Positions 43,166-51,686 of a stretch of 64,000 nt of DNA are shown piece by piece. Source of the stretch: Allohahella sp002354735 (GTDB taxonomy: Bacteria > Pseudomonadota > Gammaproteobacteria > Pseudomonadales > Oleiphilaceae). Within the stretch, counting starts at the first letter, position 1, and each line of letters starts with the position of its first letter. The position numbers were made by a program, and so were the translations under genes. Below the pieces are notes generated by a model that saw nothing but the letters and a program-made list of their open reading frames with translations, was not told the DNA's origin and ran no database searches. The stretch spans positions 1,550,001 through 1,614,000 of the forward strand of contig NZ_CP172312.1 of assembly GCF_047946665.1 (NCBI RefSeq), written 5' to 3'.

Positions 43166-43186
43166 TAGAACGCCCAGCTTAGAACG
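43166..43186. promoter_or_regulatory. Direct repeat TAGAACG-N7-TAGAACG (candidate AraC-type operator)
   Basis: Two exact 7-bp direct repeats with 14-bp period, between the divergent EamA and AraC-family genes. AraC proteins commonly bind direct repeats, and the position suits control of the exporter and autoregulation. Confidence 0.45.
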
Positions 43187-43255
43187 ATACAATTCTCCTG
43201 GCTTGTCAGATCCTGCTGAAGAGTGGATGATTCCTGCCAGGTTACGGAGATTCGT

Positions 43256-44173
43256 ATGACCGCCTTCACGAACGCAGATTCGACTACAGATTCGTCAGAC
43301 CAGCCCCCTGCAGAGGCACGGGATATCATCGCTGCGCTCAGAGCTGCCGGTGCGGCACCCAGACGCGTATTGGAGCTTGAACGTGGGCGCGCGCTCGTAC
43401 ACTGGCAGAATCATTATGGTGACGCCCAGTACGAGCGTCCGCGACACCATGCGATGAGCATCTATACGCGTGCTGGTGAACAGACGTCGCGGCAAGTGAA
43501 AGGCCGTGCGGTGAGCCGTGGTTTTACGGGGGCGATCTGTCTCTTTCCAGCCGGTAGTCAGTCACAGTGGCAAATTCGCGGTGACTTCGAGTTTCTTCAT
43601 CTCTACTTCACCGATCTCGATCTGCAGCGATGCATGACGCAGGTCTGGGACCGCGAGCCCTCAAGCGTCCAGCTGAACGAACGGTATCAGATTCAGGATG
43701 AGCTGATTGCCCAGACCGGCCGATTGCTGAGCATGAGTGGCTGGGAAACGCCCGAGGACAGCATGGGCATCGATCACCTGACGCACTGGTTGATGGTCCA
43801 GATCGTTAGCCGCCACGCATCAGTCAAGGTGTCAACGCCCGTGGTAAGCGGTACCCTCACCCGACATCAGCGACAGCTGGTGTCGGGACGAATCGAGGCA
43901 CAGCTTTCGGAACCGCTCACACTCGAGGCTATGGCGGGCTGGGTCAGTCTCAGCCCCTACCATTTCGCACGCTTGTTCAGGGCGAGCTTTGGCTGCGCGC
44001 CCTATCAATATGTTCTGGAGCAGCGACTGGCGCGAGCCCGCGAGCTGCTTCGCCAGCCTGAGAACAAGATCACCGTGGTCGCATTACTATGCGGGTTTGG
44101 CGATCACAGCCAATTTACTCGGGCGTTTCGAAAACGTTACGGTGTGACGCCTTCAGATTATCGTCGCGGCTGA
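43256..44173 (+). CDS. AraC-family regulator divergent from the EamA exporter
   Basis: A 305-residue regulator with an N-terminal ~190-residue ligand domain (cupin-like: GFTGAICLFPAGSQSQWQIRGDFEFLHLYF) and a C-terminal double HTH (LTLEAMAGWVSLSPYHFARLFRASFGCAPYQYVL ... LLCGFGDHSQFTRAFRKRYGVTPSDYR). ATG 43256 is preceded by GGAG with 6-nt spacing, which is better than the longer frame from 43223. The divergent arrangement suggests that it regulates the neighbouring transporter gene in response to a small molecule. Confidence 0.92.
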   Translation: MTAFTNADSTTDSSDQPPAEARDIIAALRAAGAAPRRVLELERGRALVHWQNHYGDAQYERPRHHAMSIYTRAGEQTSRQVKGRAVSRGFTGAICLFPAGSQSQWQIRGDFEFLHLYFTDLDLQRCMTQVWDREPSSVQLNERYQIQDELIAQTGRLLSMSGWETPEDSMGIDHLTHWLMVQIVSRHASVKVSTPVVSGTLTRHQRQLVSGRIEAQLSEPLTLEAMAGWVSLSPYHFARLFRASFGCAPYQYVLEQRLARARELLRQPENKITVVALLCGFGDHSQFTRAFRKRYGVTPSDYRRG

Positions 44174-44226
44174 AAGATTGCGAAAATATGGTCGAACGGA
44201 TTCCTGCTGGTTCGGCTCATCCTTTT

Positions 44227-44244
44227 CTGTCACAAAACCTTCAT
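44227..44244 (+). promoter_or_regulatory. Candidate Pho box upstream of the GT4-PAP2 operon
   Basis: CTGTCAC-AAAA-CCTTCAT matches the 11-bp-period PhoB consensus (CTGTCAT-N4-CTGTCAT) at 6 of 7 and 5 of 7 positions. A possible -10 (CACAAT) follows after about 8 bp. It lies 45 bp upstream of the glycosyltransferase ATG, so PhoB activation under phosphate limitation is likely. Confidence 0.7.
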
Positions 44245-44288
44245 AGTCCTGCACAATAACTGCAACAGGGGCCAGCCAAGCTGGCGTC

Positions 44289-45545
44289 ATGAGCATACTT
44301 GGCCGCTACGGCAACCCCAGCGCTCACCAGGGGCGCTACAGAATCAGCATAGTCACCGAGACGTTCTGGCCGGACGTGAACGGCGTAAGCCGGACCCTGC
44401 AACAACTGATTCAGATGCTGCAACAGGGCGACGTCGAAGTCCAGATCATCTGTCCGCGCAGCAGGCACATGCGATCGCGCGACTGGGACTCCGCAGATAC
44501 GTTCTCATCGCTGCGGCCAGTGGATATTCTGAGAGTTCGCGGCCTACCACTTCCCGGCTATCGCGATGTGACCATCGGACTGCCCTGCAGGCGCCAGATC
44601 ACAAAATACTGGCAGCCGCGGCGGCCGGATTTCGTATATCTGGCTACCGAGGGCCCACTCTGCCTATCTGCACTTCAGGCAGCGAAAAATCTTGGCTTAC
44701 ACCCCGCCAGCGGATTTCATACAAGTTTCGATCAATATGCCGAGCACTACCGCCTCGACTGGCTCAGTGCACTGGTAATGACCTACCTCCGCTGGTTTCA
44801 TAACCGCACTGCGATCACGCTCACACCCACCAGGGAGCAACGCGCGCGACTCATTTCAGCCGGGTTCCGAAACGTCGAAGTGCTCTCGCGAGGTGTAGAC
44901 TGCAAACGGTTCTCTCCGAACTTGCGCTGCTATGCGCTGCGGTCGGCCTGGGGAGTACCTGTGGATGGGCTTGTAGTGCTCTATGTCGGTCGGCTTGCTT
45001 CGGAAAAGAATCTACCCCTGGTCATCCGCGCTTTCAAGGCAATCAGACAACAACAACCGAACGCACGTCTGGTATTCGTAGGCGATGGTCCGTTGCGCAA
45101 AACGATTCGGACGCAGCTACCAGATGCCGTGCTCAGCGGCCTTCAACATGGCGAAGCACTGGCGCGCCACTATGCCAGCGCGGATATATTCCTGTTTCCC
45201 AGCCAGACCGATACCTTCGGCAACGTTGTCACCGAAGCCATGGCAAGTGGGCTGCCAGTAGTCGCATTCAACACTGCGGCAGCGGCTGAACATCTTTGTC
45301 ACAACTTCAGCGGCATGTGCGCGACTTTGGGCGACGAGACCGGCTACATCAGAAATGCCGTCGAACTCGCCGGCGATGGTGCGCAACGGCGCAGGCTTGG
45401 AAGCGCAGCACGCGTGTGCGCCGAGGGTCTTGGCTGGAAGGCTATCGCCTCGCGATTTCTCGAGTACTTGAAGCAGCCATCCGACCGCGGGGCCGTCGCC
45501 GCGCCCTTCGTCTTGAACAACCACAGGAAGCCACTCGATGCATAA
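44289..45545 (+). CDS. GT4-family glycosyltransferase, probable glycolipid synthase
   Basis: A 418-residue GT-B enzyme of family 4. The N-domain acceptor side (ISIVTETFWPDVNGVSRTL) and the C-terminal donor-binding block (VGRLASEKNLPLVIRAF, GDGPLR, SQTDTFGNVVTEAMASGLPVVAF, EX7E-type) are complete. It resembles SqdX/MgtA/GDP-mannose-dependent diacylglycerol-type glycosyltransferases. With a Pho box in front and a PAP2 phosphatase gene overlapping by 8 bp, a role in replacing phospholipids by glycolipids in low phosphate is inferred. A sugar-lipid or LPS role is the alternative. No strong ribosome-binding site is visible. Confidence 0.88.
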   Translation: MSILGRYGNPSAHQGRYRISIVTETFWPDVNGVSRTLQQLIQMLQQGDVEVQIICPRSRHMRSRDWDSADTFSSLRPVDILRVRGLPLPGYRDVTIGLPCRRQITKYWQPRRPDFVYLATEGPLCLSALQAAKNLGLHPASGFHTSFDQYAEHYRLDWLSALVMTYLRWFHNRTAITLTPTREQRARLISAGFRNVEVLSRGVDCKRFSPNLRCYALRSAWGVPVDGLVVLYVGRLASEKNLPLVIRAFKAIRQQQPNARLVFVGDGPLRKTIRTQLPDAVLSGLQHGEALARHYASADIFLFPSQTDTFGNVVTEAMASGLPVVAFNTAAAAEHLCHNFSGMCATLGDETGYIRNAVELAGDGAQRRRLGSAARVCAEGLGWKAIASRFLEYLKQPSDRGAVAAPFVLNNHRKPLDA

Positions 45546-46101
45546 CAACAAGATTTCACTGTTTTTCAGCCGTATCGATCAGCTCGAAATCAACAGCTGT
45601 CTGAGGATGAATGGCTATTGCCGAAAATTGCCATTGAAGCGCTTCTTTGTGCGGGTCAGCCGGCTCGGCGACGGGCTTGCGTGGTACCTGCTGATGTTGC
45701 TGCTACCCGTTCTATTCGGTCTCCACGGGCTTCAGGTGAGCGCGTCCATGGCCCTGACGGGACTGGTCTGCACCATCATCTACAAGACCTTGAAAGGCTC
45801 GCTGGTTCGAACCCGGCCATTTCTGAACTCGCCCGACATTCTGTGCGGTACAGCCCCACTCGACCGTTACAGTTTCCCCTCAGGTCACACCATGCACGCT
45901 GTGTGTTTCTGCACGATGCTGGTCTACTTCTTCCCGCTATTAGGCATGCTGGTTATCCCGTTCACCATACTGGTCGCACTCTCACGCGTTATTCTGGGGC
46001 TGCACTACCCGACTGATGTCATTGTAGGCGCGCTGCTGGGTGCTGGTCTGGCTTGCCTTGGGATTGCGCTCCACCCTGCCTTGCAGTCGATGCTCGGATA
46101 G
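45538..46101 (+). CDS. PAP2-superfamily membrane phosphatase
   Basis: A 187-residue integral membrane phosphatase with the three PAP2 motifs in order: K-x6-RP (KGSLVRTRP), PSGH (YSFPSGHTMH) and SR-x5-H-x3-D (SRVILGLHYPTD). Five to six TM segments are visible. PAP2 enzymes dephosphorylate lipid phosphates such as phosphatidic acid to diacylglycerol. Together with the overlapping upstream glycosyltransferase, this would supply the acceptor for glycolipid synthesis. Start ATG 45538 lies within the 3' end of the glycosyltransferase gene (8-bp overlap). Confidence 0.93.
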   Translation: MHNNKISLFFSRIDQLEINSCLRMNGYCRKLPLKRFFVRVSRLGDGLAWYLLMLLLPVLFGLHGLQVSASMALTGLVCTIIYKTLKGSLVRTRPFLNSPDILCGTAPLDRYSFPSGHTMHAVCFCTMLVYFFPLLGMLVIPFTILVALSRVILGLHYPTDVIVGALLGAGLACLGIALHPALQSMLG

Positions 46102-46141
46102 GGATGCCGCACAGCCTTCGCAGGTCAGACCTCAGCGGAAC

Positions 46142-47014
46142 TCAAACCGCCTCTGAGAGTAAGGCTTCAGCTGCCATCTTGCCGAATGCGTTTGCAGCAT
46201 AGGGGCTGTCGCCTGTTATGAGCTTCCGGTCGCGGTGACAAGTGCCGGTTGCCAGCTTGTTGACGATTTCAACATCCAGCGCCTTCAGCTTCTCGCCGAA
46301 ATACCACGGCATGGGCCCTGGCAGGTAACCAACAGCGGGCGTGGCCTTGTCGACTATATCCGGGAACGCGGCCAGCTTGTAACCCTTGTAGGGAAAAGAG
46401 GTCGAGTTACCGTCCGCCTTACCAGCTAATAGTGCGGCTGGACCATGGCAGATAGCGAGCAGGTATTTGTCTTTGTCGGCGACCCACTGCACCAGTTTTC
46501 CTACATCCCTGTTGTCAGGCAAGCCTAGCAAGGCGCCGTGACCACCAGGAATGAATACAGCGATGTATGGAGAGTTATCCTTCAGTGAGCTTTGCACAAA
46601 CTTTTTGAGAGAGCGAGGTTTGTTGAATTTGGCCTCATACTTCTGAAAAAGGCTTTTCACGGCCTCATCTTTTTCAGGCATCGCCCACATTTCAATCTGA
46701 ACCGGTTTCCCGGTGGGCGATACGATATCGACCTCGAAGCCCGCCTGTTCGAAATGCAGCATTGGCACCAGCATTTCAACAGGGTGATTGCCTGTTGAAA
46801 ATTTCTTGCCATTCTCCATCGTCAGATACTTTTCTTCGGTACAAAGCATCAGAATTTTAAGCTTGCCAGACTTCTGCGCATTGGGAAAAGTTGATTGCTC
46901 GTAATCGGTCTTGTCTTTAGTGGCTAACTTCAGAGCGAGCGGCGATGGGCTATAGCCGCCGTTTTCATCTTCTACTGGCGCTATTCCAAGAACTTTTTTC
47001 ACTAAGGCTGGCAT
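46142..47014 (-). CDS. hchA: HchA/Hsp31-type DJ-1 superfamily protein (glyoxalase III / deglycase)
   Basis: A 290-residue protein close in length and order to E. coli Hsp31. The nucleophile elbow AICHGP (C189, H190) lies in the DJ-1/PfpI core, and the acidic residue in CTEEKY is also conserved. It converts methylglyoxal to lactate without glutathione and repairs early glycation, and it acts as a holdase chaperone. ATG 47014 has AGGA 7 nt upstream. No operon partner is evident; flanking gaps are 40 bp (convergent PAP2 gene) and 134 bp. Confidence 0.93.
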   Translation of the reverse strand: MPALVKKVLGIAPVEDENGGYSPSPLALKLATKDKTDYEQSTFPNAQKSGKLKILMLCTEEKYLTMENGKKFSTGNHPVEMLVPMLHFEQAGFEVDIVSPTGKPVQIEMWAMPEKDEAVKSLFQKYEAKFNKPRSLKKFVQSSLKDNSPYIAVFIPGGHGALLGLPDNRDVGKLVQWVADKDKYLLAICHGPAALLAGKADGNSTSFPYKGYKLAAFPDIVDKATPAVGYLPGPMPWYFGEKLKALDVEIVNKLATGTCHRDRKLITGDSPYAANAFGKMAAEALLSEAV

Positions 47015-47148
47015 GATCGGTCCTCTGGTTAGGTGTTGTCAGAAAACACTACGTCAACGCCAGCCAATTGAATCTCAACAAATAAGTTCGCACAGAAACC
47101 GGCAGCCGATCACCTCCCAGCAACCGACGCCCTGGACTTCGCCCGGTG

Positions 47149-48372
47149 CTAGTTAGCAGGTCTGCCGAACTTCTGTACCCAGTAGTGACTGTAGTTTGCG
47201 GAACCGGGAGAGACTGTGATGAGTGATGCGCCCATCTCATTCACGCTCGAGCTCATGATATTGCGACAATGGCCGGCGCTGGCCAGCCATCCCTTCATCA
47301 CCATGTCTACGGTATACTGGCCTGCGGCGATGTTCTCGGCCGCAGATGACCAGCTGTACCCGGCGTTGTTCATGCGCTGACCCATTCTCGAACCGTCACT
47401 GCCCGTGTGGCTGAAGAAATTGTTGTTGGCCATATCTTTTGCATGTGTCGTCGCGGCTGAGTCCAGCTTGCAGCTCCAGCGCAGCGCAGGCTGTGCAGAG
47501 TAACTTGTTCCACCGCAGCTACGTGCTCTCGAACGGGCTTCATTGACCGCGTTGAGCATAGCGACATCTATAGAGTTCATGCAGCCGTCAATCGACCCTT
47601 GCGAGCTTTCTCCAGCACTCTTGAGCGTGCGGAACTGCCAGCTCTGCCAAGTCGCTTCATCGCCTGATTGCGACATCAATCCGCTTTTGATGACCACTTG
47701 ATACAAGGTGTCCGGAGCGAGCGATGACTGTGGAACGAGGCGCACGTCGTGACTGCCGGGGGCGTATTCGACCTTGATGCTGATTGGACTGCCGGCCTTG
47801 CGAATCTCAATGTTGTCGGAGTTTACCGTGGTGGGAATCAGCGGCTCGGAGAAATCGATCTGCACCCGCGTATTCAGTGCACGATTCTGGCTATTGGGGC
47901 TCGGGCTGATGGCGTCCACCTTCAACTCGGCTGGTGCAGGCGGCGCCGGTTCCGCAGGCGGCGTTGGCGTTGGCGTTGGCGTTGGCGTTGGCGTTGGCGT
48001 TGGCGTTGGCGACGCTACCGGTGGTTTAGGACTACCACCAACACTATTGCTGCCACCCGAGGTCGAATCGCCGTCCGAGGTCTGATTACCTGAATAGCCA
48101 GATCCGGCACCACCGCCCCCACTCGTTGTAGGTCTAACCGCATTGTCTACGCCACCAGTTTCGAGCGAGGTCGGCTCGTTGCCAGTTTCGACTGAGACAT
48201 CGTAGAGTTCTCCGCCAGCGCTTTCGTCGACAGCTTCTGTTGCCGGAAGGGCTTGTGAGCCGATCTCAGCCGAGGCGTTGCCCCCGCCGGATGACTCGCT
48301 ACCGCAGGCGGAGAGCAAGGTGACAAGACAAGCGAGGACGGCCACAGGGGCGCGTGAGACGAGAGTATTCAA
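47149..48372 (-). CDS. CAP-domain lipoprotein with Ig-like domain and Pro-Thr linker
   Basis: A 407-residue surface lipoprotein. The lipobox is LLSAC. A Gly/Ser-rich stretch (to about 115) leads to a (PT)n linker, an SbsA-type Ig-like domain (about 150-250) and a C-terminal CAP/SCP domain (AAENIAAGQYTVDMVMKGWLASAGHCRNIMS, with HxxxE-like core residues). CAP domains in bacteria are secreted proteins of diverse role. The start must be TTG 48372, since no in-frame ATG lies before the signal peptide; AGGG lies about 10 nt upstream. The linker is encoded by eight hexamer repeats. Confidence 0.9.
   Translation of the reverse strand: MNTLVSRAPVAVLACLVTLLSACGSESSGGGNASAEIGSQALPATEAVDESAGGELYDVSVETGNEPTSLETGGVDNAVRPTTSGGGGAGSGYSGNQTSDGDSTSGGSNSVGGSPKPPVASPTPTPTPTPTPTPTPTPPAEPAPPAPAELKVDAISPSPNSQNRALNTRVQIDFSEPLIPTTVNSDNIEIRKAGSPISIKVEYAPGSHDVRLVPQSSLAPDTLYQVVIKSGLMSQSGDEATWQSWQFRTLKSAGESSQGSIDGCMNSIDVAMLNAVNEARSRARSCGGTSYSAQPALRWSCKLDSAATTHAKDMANNNFFSHTGSDGSRMGQRMNNAGYSWSSAAENIAAGQYTVDMVMKGWLASAGHCRNIMSSSVNEMGASLITVSPGSANYSHYWVQKFGRPAN
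47960..48007. repeat. Eight tandem copies of GGCGTT
   Basis: Eight exact GGCGTT hexamers, followed by a ninth partial (GGCGAC), encode the Pro-Thr linker of the CAP lipoprotein on the minus strand. The unit is in frame, so slippage would change linker length without frameshift. Confidence 0.95.
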
Positions 48373-48506
48373 GATTGCTATCCCTTTCTGATTGAAGCGA
48401 ATTCTTCGATCGGGTAAAGCAAACTCTTGGCGGCTGTCTCTACCTTGCGCCGCATGTTAATTGAACAGACGCGGCAGGCGCATAGGCCAGACGGCTCAAA
48501 TTTCGA

Positions 48507-49241
48507 TCAGCTGTCGCTTCGGTGAAGCTCGTAGACCGCCATGTTGACGGCAGAGGCCAGATTGAGCGATTCCACCACAGCAGCGCCTGGAATGGTGTAG
48601 CGGTGGGCATTCAGCACGCTCAGGCCCTCAGAGGGAACGCCCCGGGCTTCGTTGCCGAACAGATAGCAATCGTGGTCCGTGAAGCTCGAAACACTTATGG
48701 GGTCACCGCCCATGTCCAGACAGGCGGTGCGCGGATAACGACTAACGAGCGAGTCCGCGCTCACTTCAGTTTCTACCGGCACATGAAAGATGGCGCCCAT
48801 GCTGGAGCGCACAACCTTCGGGTTGTAGGGGTCGACACTGCCAGGACTGAGCAGACATCGCATGCCGCCAAACCACGCCAAGGTACGCAAGATAGTGCCG
48901 AGATTGCCTGGGTCCTGTACCTCGTGCAGGTAGATGGCTTTTTCGCTTGCTTCCGAAGCCTCAGCAGCAGCCGTCGGCATTGGTACAACAGCGAGGATGC
49001 CTTGCGGCGTTTTGGTGTCCGATAACTGTGCCATCTGCCGATGACTGATCAGATGGCGGGGCCAGCGACTAACCCAGTTCTCGTAGGCACTGGTGACAAA
49101 GAGCTCGGCCTGCTGCCAGTGAGGGTTGCCTGCAGCAGCTTTTTCAAGCTCCAACACCAGATGCTCACCTTCGACCAGAAAGTACCCGAGTGACTGACGG
49201 TACTTCTTCTGATGAAGCTTCTTGACCTCATCCAGCTTCAC
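48507..49241 (-). CDS. SpoU (TrmH/RlmB-type) RNA 2'-O-methyltransferase
   Basis: A 244-residue SPOUT methyltransferase with an N-terminal substrate-binding domain (about 1-85) and the knotted catalytic domain. SpoU motifs 1, 2 and 3 are complete: DPGNLGTILRT, LFGNEARGVP and IPGAAVVESLNLASAVN. It methylates ribose in rRNA or tRNA, but the exact nucleotide is not assignable from sequence. The start is GTG 49241 with a GTGA overlap of the upstream flavoprotein stop, so the two are coupled. No ATG nearby would keep the N-domain intact. Confidence 0.92.
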   Translation of the reverse strand: MKLDEVKKLHQKKYRQSLGYFLVEGEHLVLELEKAAAGNPHWQQAELFVTSAYENWVSRWPRHLISHRQMAQLSDTKTPQGILAVVPMPTAAAEASEASEKAIYLHEVQDPGNLGTILRTLAWFGGMRCLLSPGSVDPYNPKVVRSSMGAIFHVPVETEVSADSLVSRYPRTACLDMGGDPISVSSFTDHDCYLFGNEARGVPSEGLSVLNAHRYTIPGAAVVESLNLASAVNMAVYELHRSDS

Positions 49242-50899
49242 AGGCTTGTTCCGGTTTGGCGCGCTGTGCTGGCGCTTGCCGCCCTAGCCAGATCGGCCAC
49301 CATCGCCGTAGCCACCGCCTCTGCCACCTTGATCCCATCAACGCCGGCGGAGAGAATTCCCCCGGCATAGCCCGCGCCCTCACCGGCTGGATACAGGCCA
49401 CGGGTATTCAGGCTTTGCAGGCTTTCGCGATCGCGGGTAATTCGAACCGGTGAAGAGGTCCGCGTTTCGACGCCAGTCAGCAGCGCATCTGCACGGTCAA
49501 AACCCCGCATCTGTCGGCCGAAGGCCGGCAAAGCTTCACGAATAGCTTCAATTGCGTAGCCAGGCAATGATGGTGCGAGATCGCCGAGGCGAATGCCCGG
49601 CTTGTAGGACGGCACCACTTCACCAAGCTGTTCCGATGGTCTGCCGGCAATGAAGTCACCGACCAGCTGAGCTGGTGCACAATAGTCGCTGCCCCCCAGC
49701 TCGTAGGCTCTCGATTCCAGCTGCTCCTGCAACACTACGCCGGCCAGCGCATCGCCAGGGAAATCCTCTTGCGGGTCGATATTCACCACGATGCCCGAAT
49801 TGGCATTGCGCTCATTTCGCGAATACTGGCTCATCCCGTTGGTGACGACCCTGCCCGGCTCAGAGGTTGCCGCCACCACGGTGCCACCCGGGCACATGCA
49901 GAAGCTGTAGACCGCACGCCCGTTGCTGGCGTGGTAGACGAGCTTATAATCGGCTGCGCCCAATGCTGGATGCCCAGCATATTTCCCAAGGCGGGCGTGG
50001 TCGACCAGACCCTGCGGATGTTCGATCCGGAAGCCGATGGCAAAGGGTTTCGCCTCGAGAAACACGCCGCGCTGGTGCAGCATCCGAAAGGTATCGCGCG
50101 CGCTATGACCGAGCGCCATCACCACATGAGTGCTCATCAGGCGCTCACCACTGGCAAGTTCAACGCCCCGCACCTGCCCCTCTTCCAGCAAGAGATCGGT
50201 AACCTTGTGCTCGAAGCGGATTTCACCACCAAGACTGATGATTTCCTCGCGCATCCTGGATACGACGCCCGTGAGACGGAAGGTACCGATATGCGGTTTG
50301 CTGACGAACAGAATCTCTTCCGGGGCACCAGCCTTGACGAATTCAGCCATGACCTTACGGCCGTAGAATTTAGGATCCTTAATCTGGCTGTAAAGTTTTC
50401 CATCGGAGAACAGACCGGCCCCACCCTCGCCAAACTGTACGTTGGACTCCGGAGAAAGCTTCTTATTCCGCCATAGTGCCCAGGTGTCCTTGGTACGTCG
50501 ACGAACGTCCTTGCCACGCTCCAACACGATAGGACGGAATCCCATCTGCGCCAGCAGCAGGGCTGCAAACAGACCACATGGCCCAAGTCCCACGATGATA
50601 GGCCGCTCTGACAGCTCAGCCGGCGCCTCAGCGACCGGGTAGTAAGCGGTGTCTGGCGCCGGGCGAACATGGGTATCACCAGCAAATCGCTCGAGTACCG
50701 CGGCTTCGTCCTGAACAGTCAGATCGATGATGTAGACGAACTTGATTTCGCTGTTCTTCTTGCGGGCATCGTAGCTGCGTTTGAACACAGTAAACTGCAG
50801 CAGTTCGGCATCACGAAGTTGCAGGCGCTCTATGATAGCGGCGCGCAATGCCTGCTCCGGATGATCAAGGGGTAATGCCAGTTCAGTAAGGCGAATCAT
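49238..50899 (-). CDS. FAD-dependent oxidoreductase of the COG2509 type
   Basis: A 553-residue flavoprotein. An N-terminal RNA-binding-like domain (LTELALPLDHPEQALRAAIIERL) precedes the FAD fold (PIIVGLGPCGLFAALLLAQMGFRPIVLERG). Conserved VQFGEGGAGLFSDGKLYSQIKD and the C-terminal FAD site (LYPAGEGAGYAGGILSAGVDGIKVAEA) follow. The family is widespread but its substrate is unknown; the N-domain and its coupling to the SpoU methyltransferase hint at an RNA-linked role. ATG 50899 has AGGA 7 nt upstream, while a longer frame reaching 51109 would cross the rlmE start region. Divergent from rlmE with a 163-bp gap. Confidence 0.92.
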   Translation of the reverse strand: MIRLTELALPLDHPEQALRAAIIERLQLRDAELLQFTVFKRSYDARKKNSEIKFVYIIDLTVQDEAAVLERFAGDTHVRPAPDTAYYPVAEAPAELSERPIIVGLGPCGLFAALLLAQMGFRPIVLERGKDVRRRTKDTWALWRNKKLSPESNVQFGEGGAGLFSDGKLYSQIKDPKFYGRKVMAEFVKAGAPEEILFVSKPHIGTFRLTGVVSRMREEIISLGGEIRFEHKVTDLLLEEGQVRGVELASGERLMSTHVVMALGHSARDTFRMLHQRGVFLEAKPFAIGFRIEHPQGLVDHARLGKYAGHPALGAADYKLVYHASNGRAVYSFCMCPGGTVVAATSEPGRVVTNGMSQYSRNERNANSGIVVNIDPQEDFPGDALAGVVLQEQLESRAYELGGSDYCAPAQLVGDFIAGRPSEQLGEVVPSYKPGIRLGDLAPSLPGYAIEAIREALPAFGRQMRGFDRADALLTGVETRTSSPVRITRDRESLQSLNTRGLYPAGEGAGYAGGILSAGVDGIKVAEAVATAMVADLARAASASTARQTGTSL

Positions 50900-51062
50900 G
50901 ATTGGTCCTGGCGGCCGAACAATGGTTCGGCTGCTCGCTGTTCGAAAAGTGCGCCCATTGTACTGTCGTGTTGCATGCTTGTCAGGTTGCCAGCCAGCTT
51001 TTGCCGTAGCCGCTGCGGCGAAGTACAATGCGGCCTTTCCCGCAGTGAGCAACAGATACACC

Positions 51063-51686
51063 ATGGCACGTTCCAAAAGCAGCAAGCGCTGGCTCGATGA
51101 GCACGTCAACGACCCCTTCGTGAAGCAGGCGCAGCTGGATGGCTACCGCTCCCGTGCCAGTTACAAACTTCTCGAAATCAACGACAAGGACCGTTTGATC
51201 CAGCCCAACGCACTGGTGGTCGATCTCGGCTCGGCGCCCGGTGGCTGGTCACAGGTTTCCGCCAAGCTGGTTGGCCACAACGGTAGAGTGGTGGCCTCAG
51301 ACATCCTGCCGATGGATGCACTTGCAGGCGTCGAGTTCATTCAAGGCGATTTCACCGAGCAAACCGTGTTCGACCAGATCATGGCGACCTTGAATGGCGA
51401 TCTTGCAGATGTCGTCATCTCCGACATGTCACCCAATATCAGTGGCGTGACCGTCGCCGACCAGGCCGCATCCATGTACCTGCTGGAACTGGCGCTGGAC
51501 ATGGCTTCGCAGGTACTCAAGCCTAAAGGCAGCTTCGTCGCCAAGGTGTTCCATGGCGAAGGCTATGACGACTACATCAAGTCCGTGCGTGAAGTCTTCG
51601 ACAAGGTCGTGATTCGCAAACCGGACTCCTCCCGTTCGAGATCACGGGAAGTCTACCTGGTTGCAAAGGGATTCAAGGGCGCATGA
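51063..51686 (+). CDS. rlmE: RlmE, 23S rRNA 2'-O-methyltransferase (FtsJ/RrmJ)
   Basis: A 207-residue FtsJ enzyme that methylates U2552 of 23S rRNA in the A-loop, needed for late 50S assembly. The opening SKSSKRWLDEHVNDPFVKQAQLDGYRSRASYKLLEI, the SAM motif DLGSAPGGWSQ, catalytic residues in SDMSPNISG and VAKVFHGEG are all conserved. ATG 51063 matches the family start; a frame from 50898 only adds a non-conserved tail. It overlaps ltaE by 4 bp. In many gammaproteobacteria rlmE precedes ftsH; here it does not. Confidence 0.96.
   Translation: MARSKSSKRWLDEHVNDPFVKQAQLDGYRSRASYKLLEINDKDRLIQPNALVVDLGSAPGGWSQVSAKLVGHNGRVVASDILPMDALAGVEFIQGDFTEQTVFDQIMATLNGDLADVVISDMSPNISGVTVADQAASMYLLELALDMASQVLKPKGSFVAKVFHGEGYDDYIKSVREVFDKVVIRKPDSSRSRSREVYLVAKGFKGA

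Noticed and set aside
47960..48007. CRISPR-like array
   Set aside because: The hexamers are directly adjacent with no spacers and encode a Pro-Thr linker.
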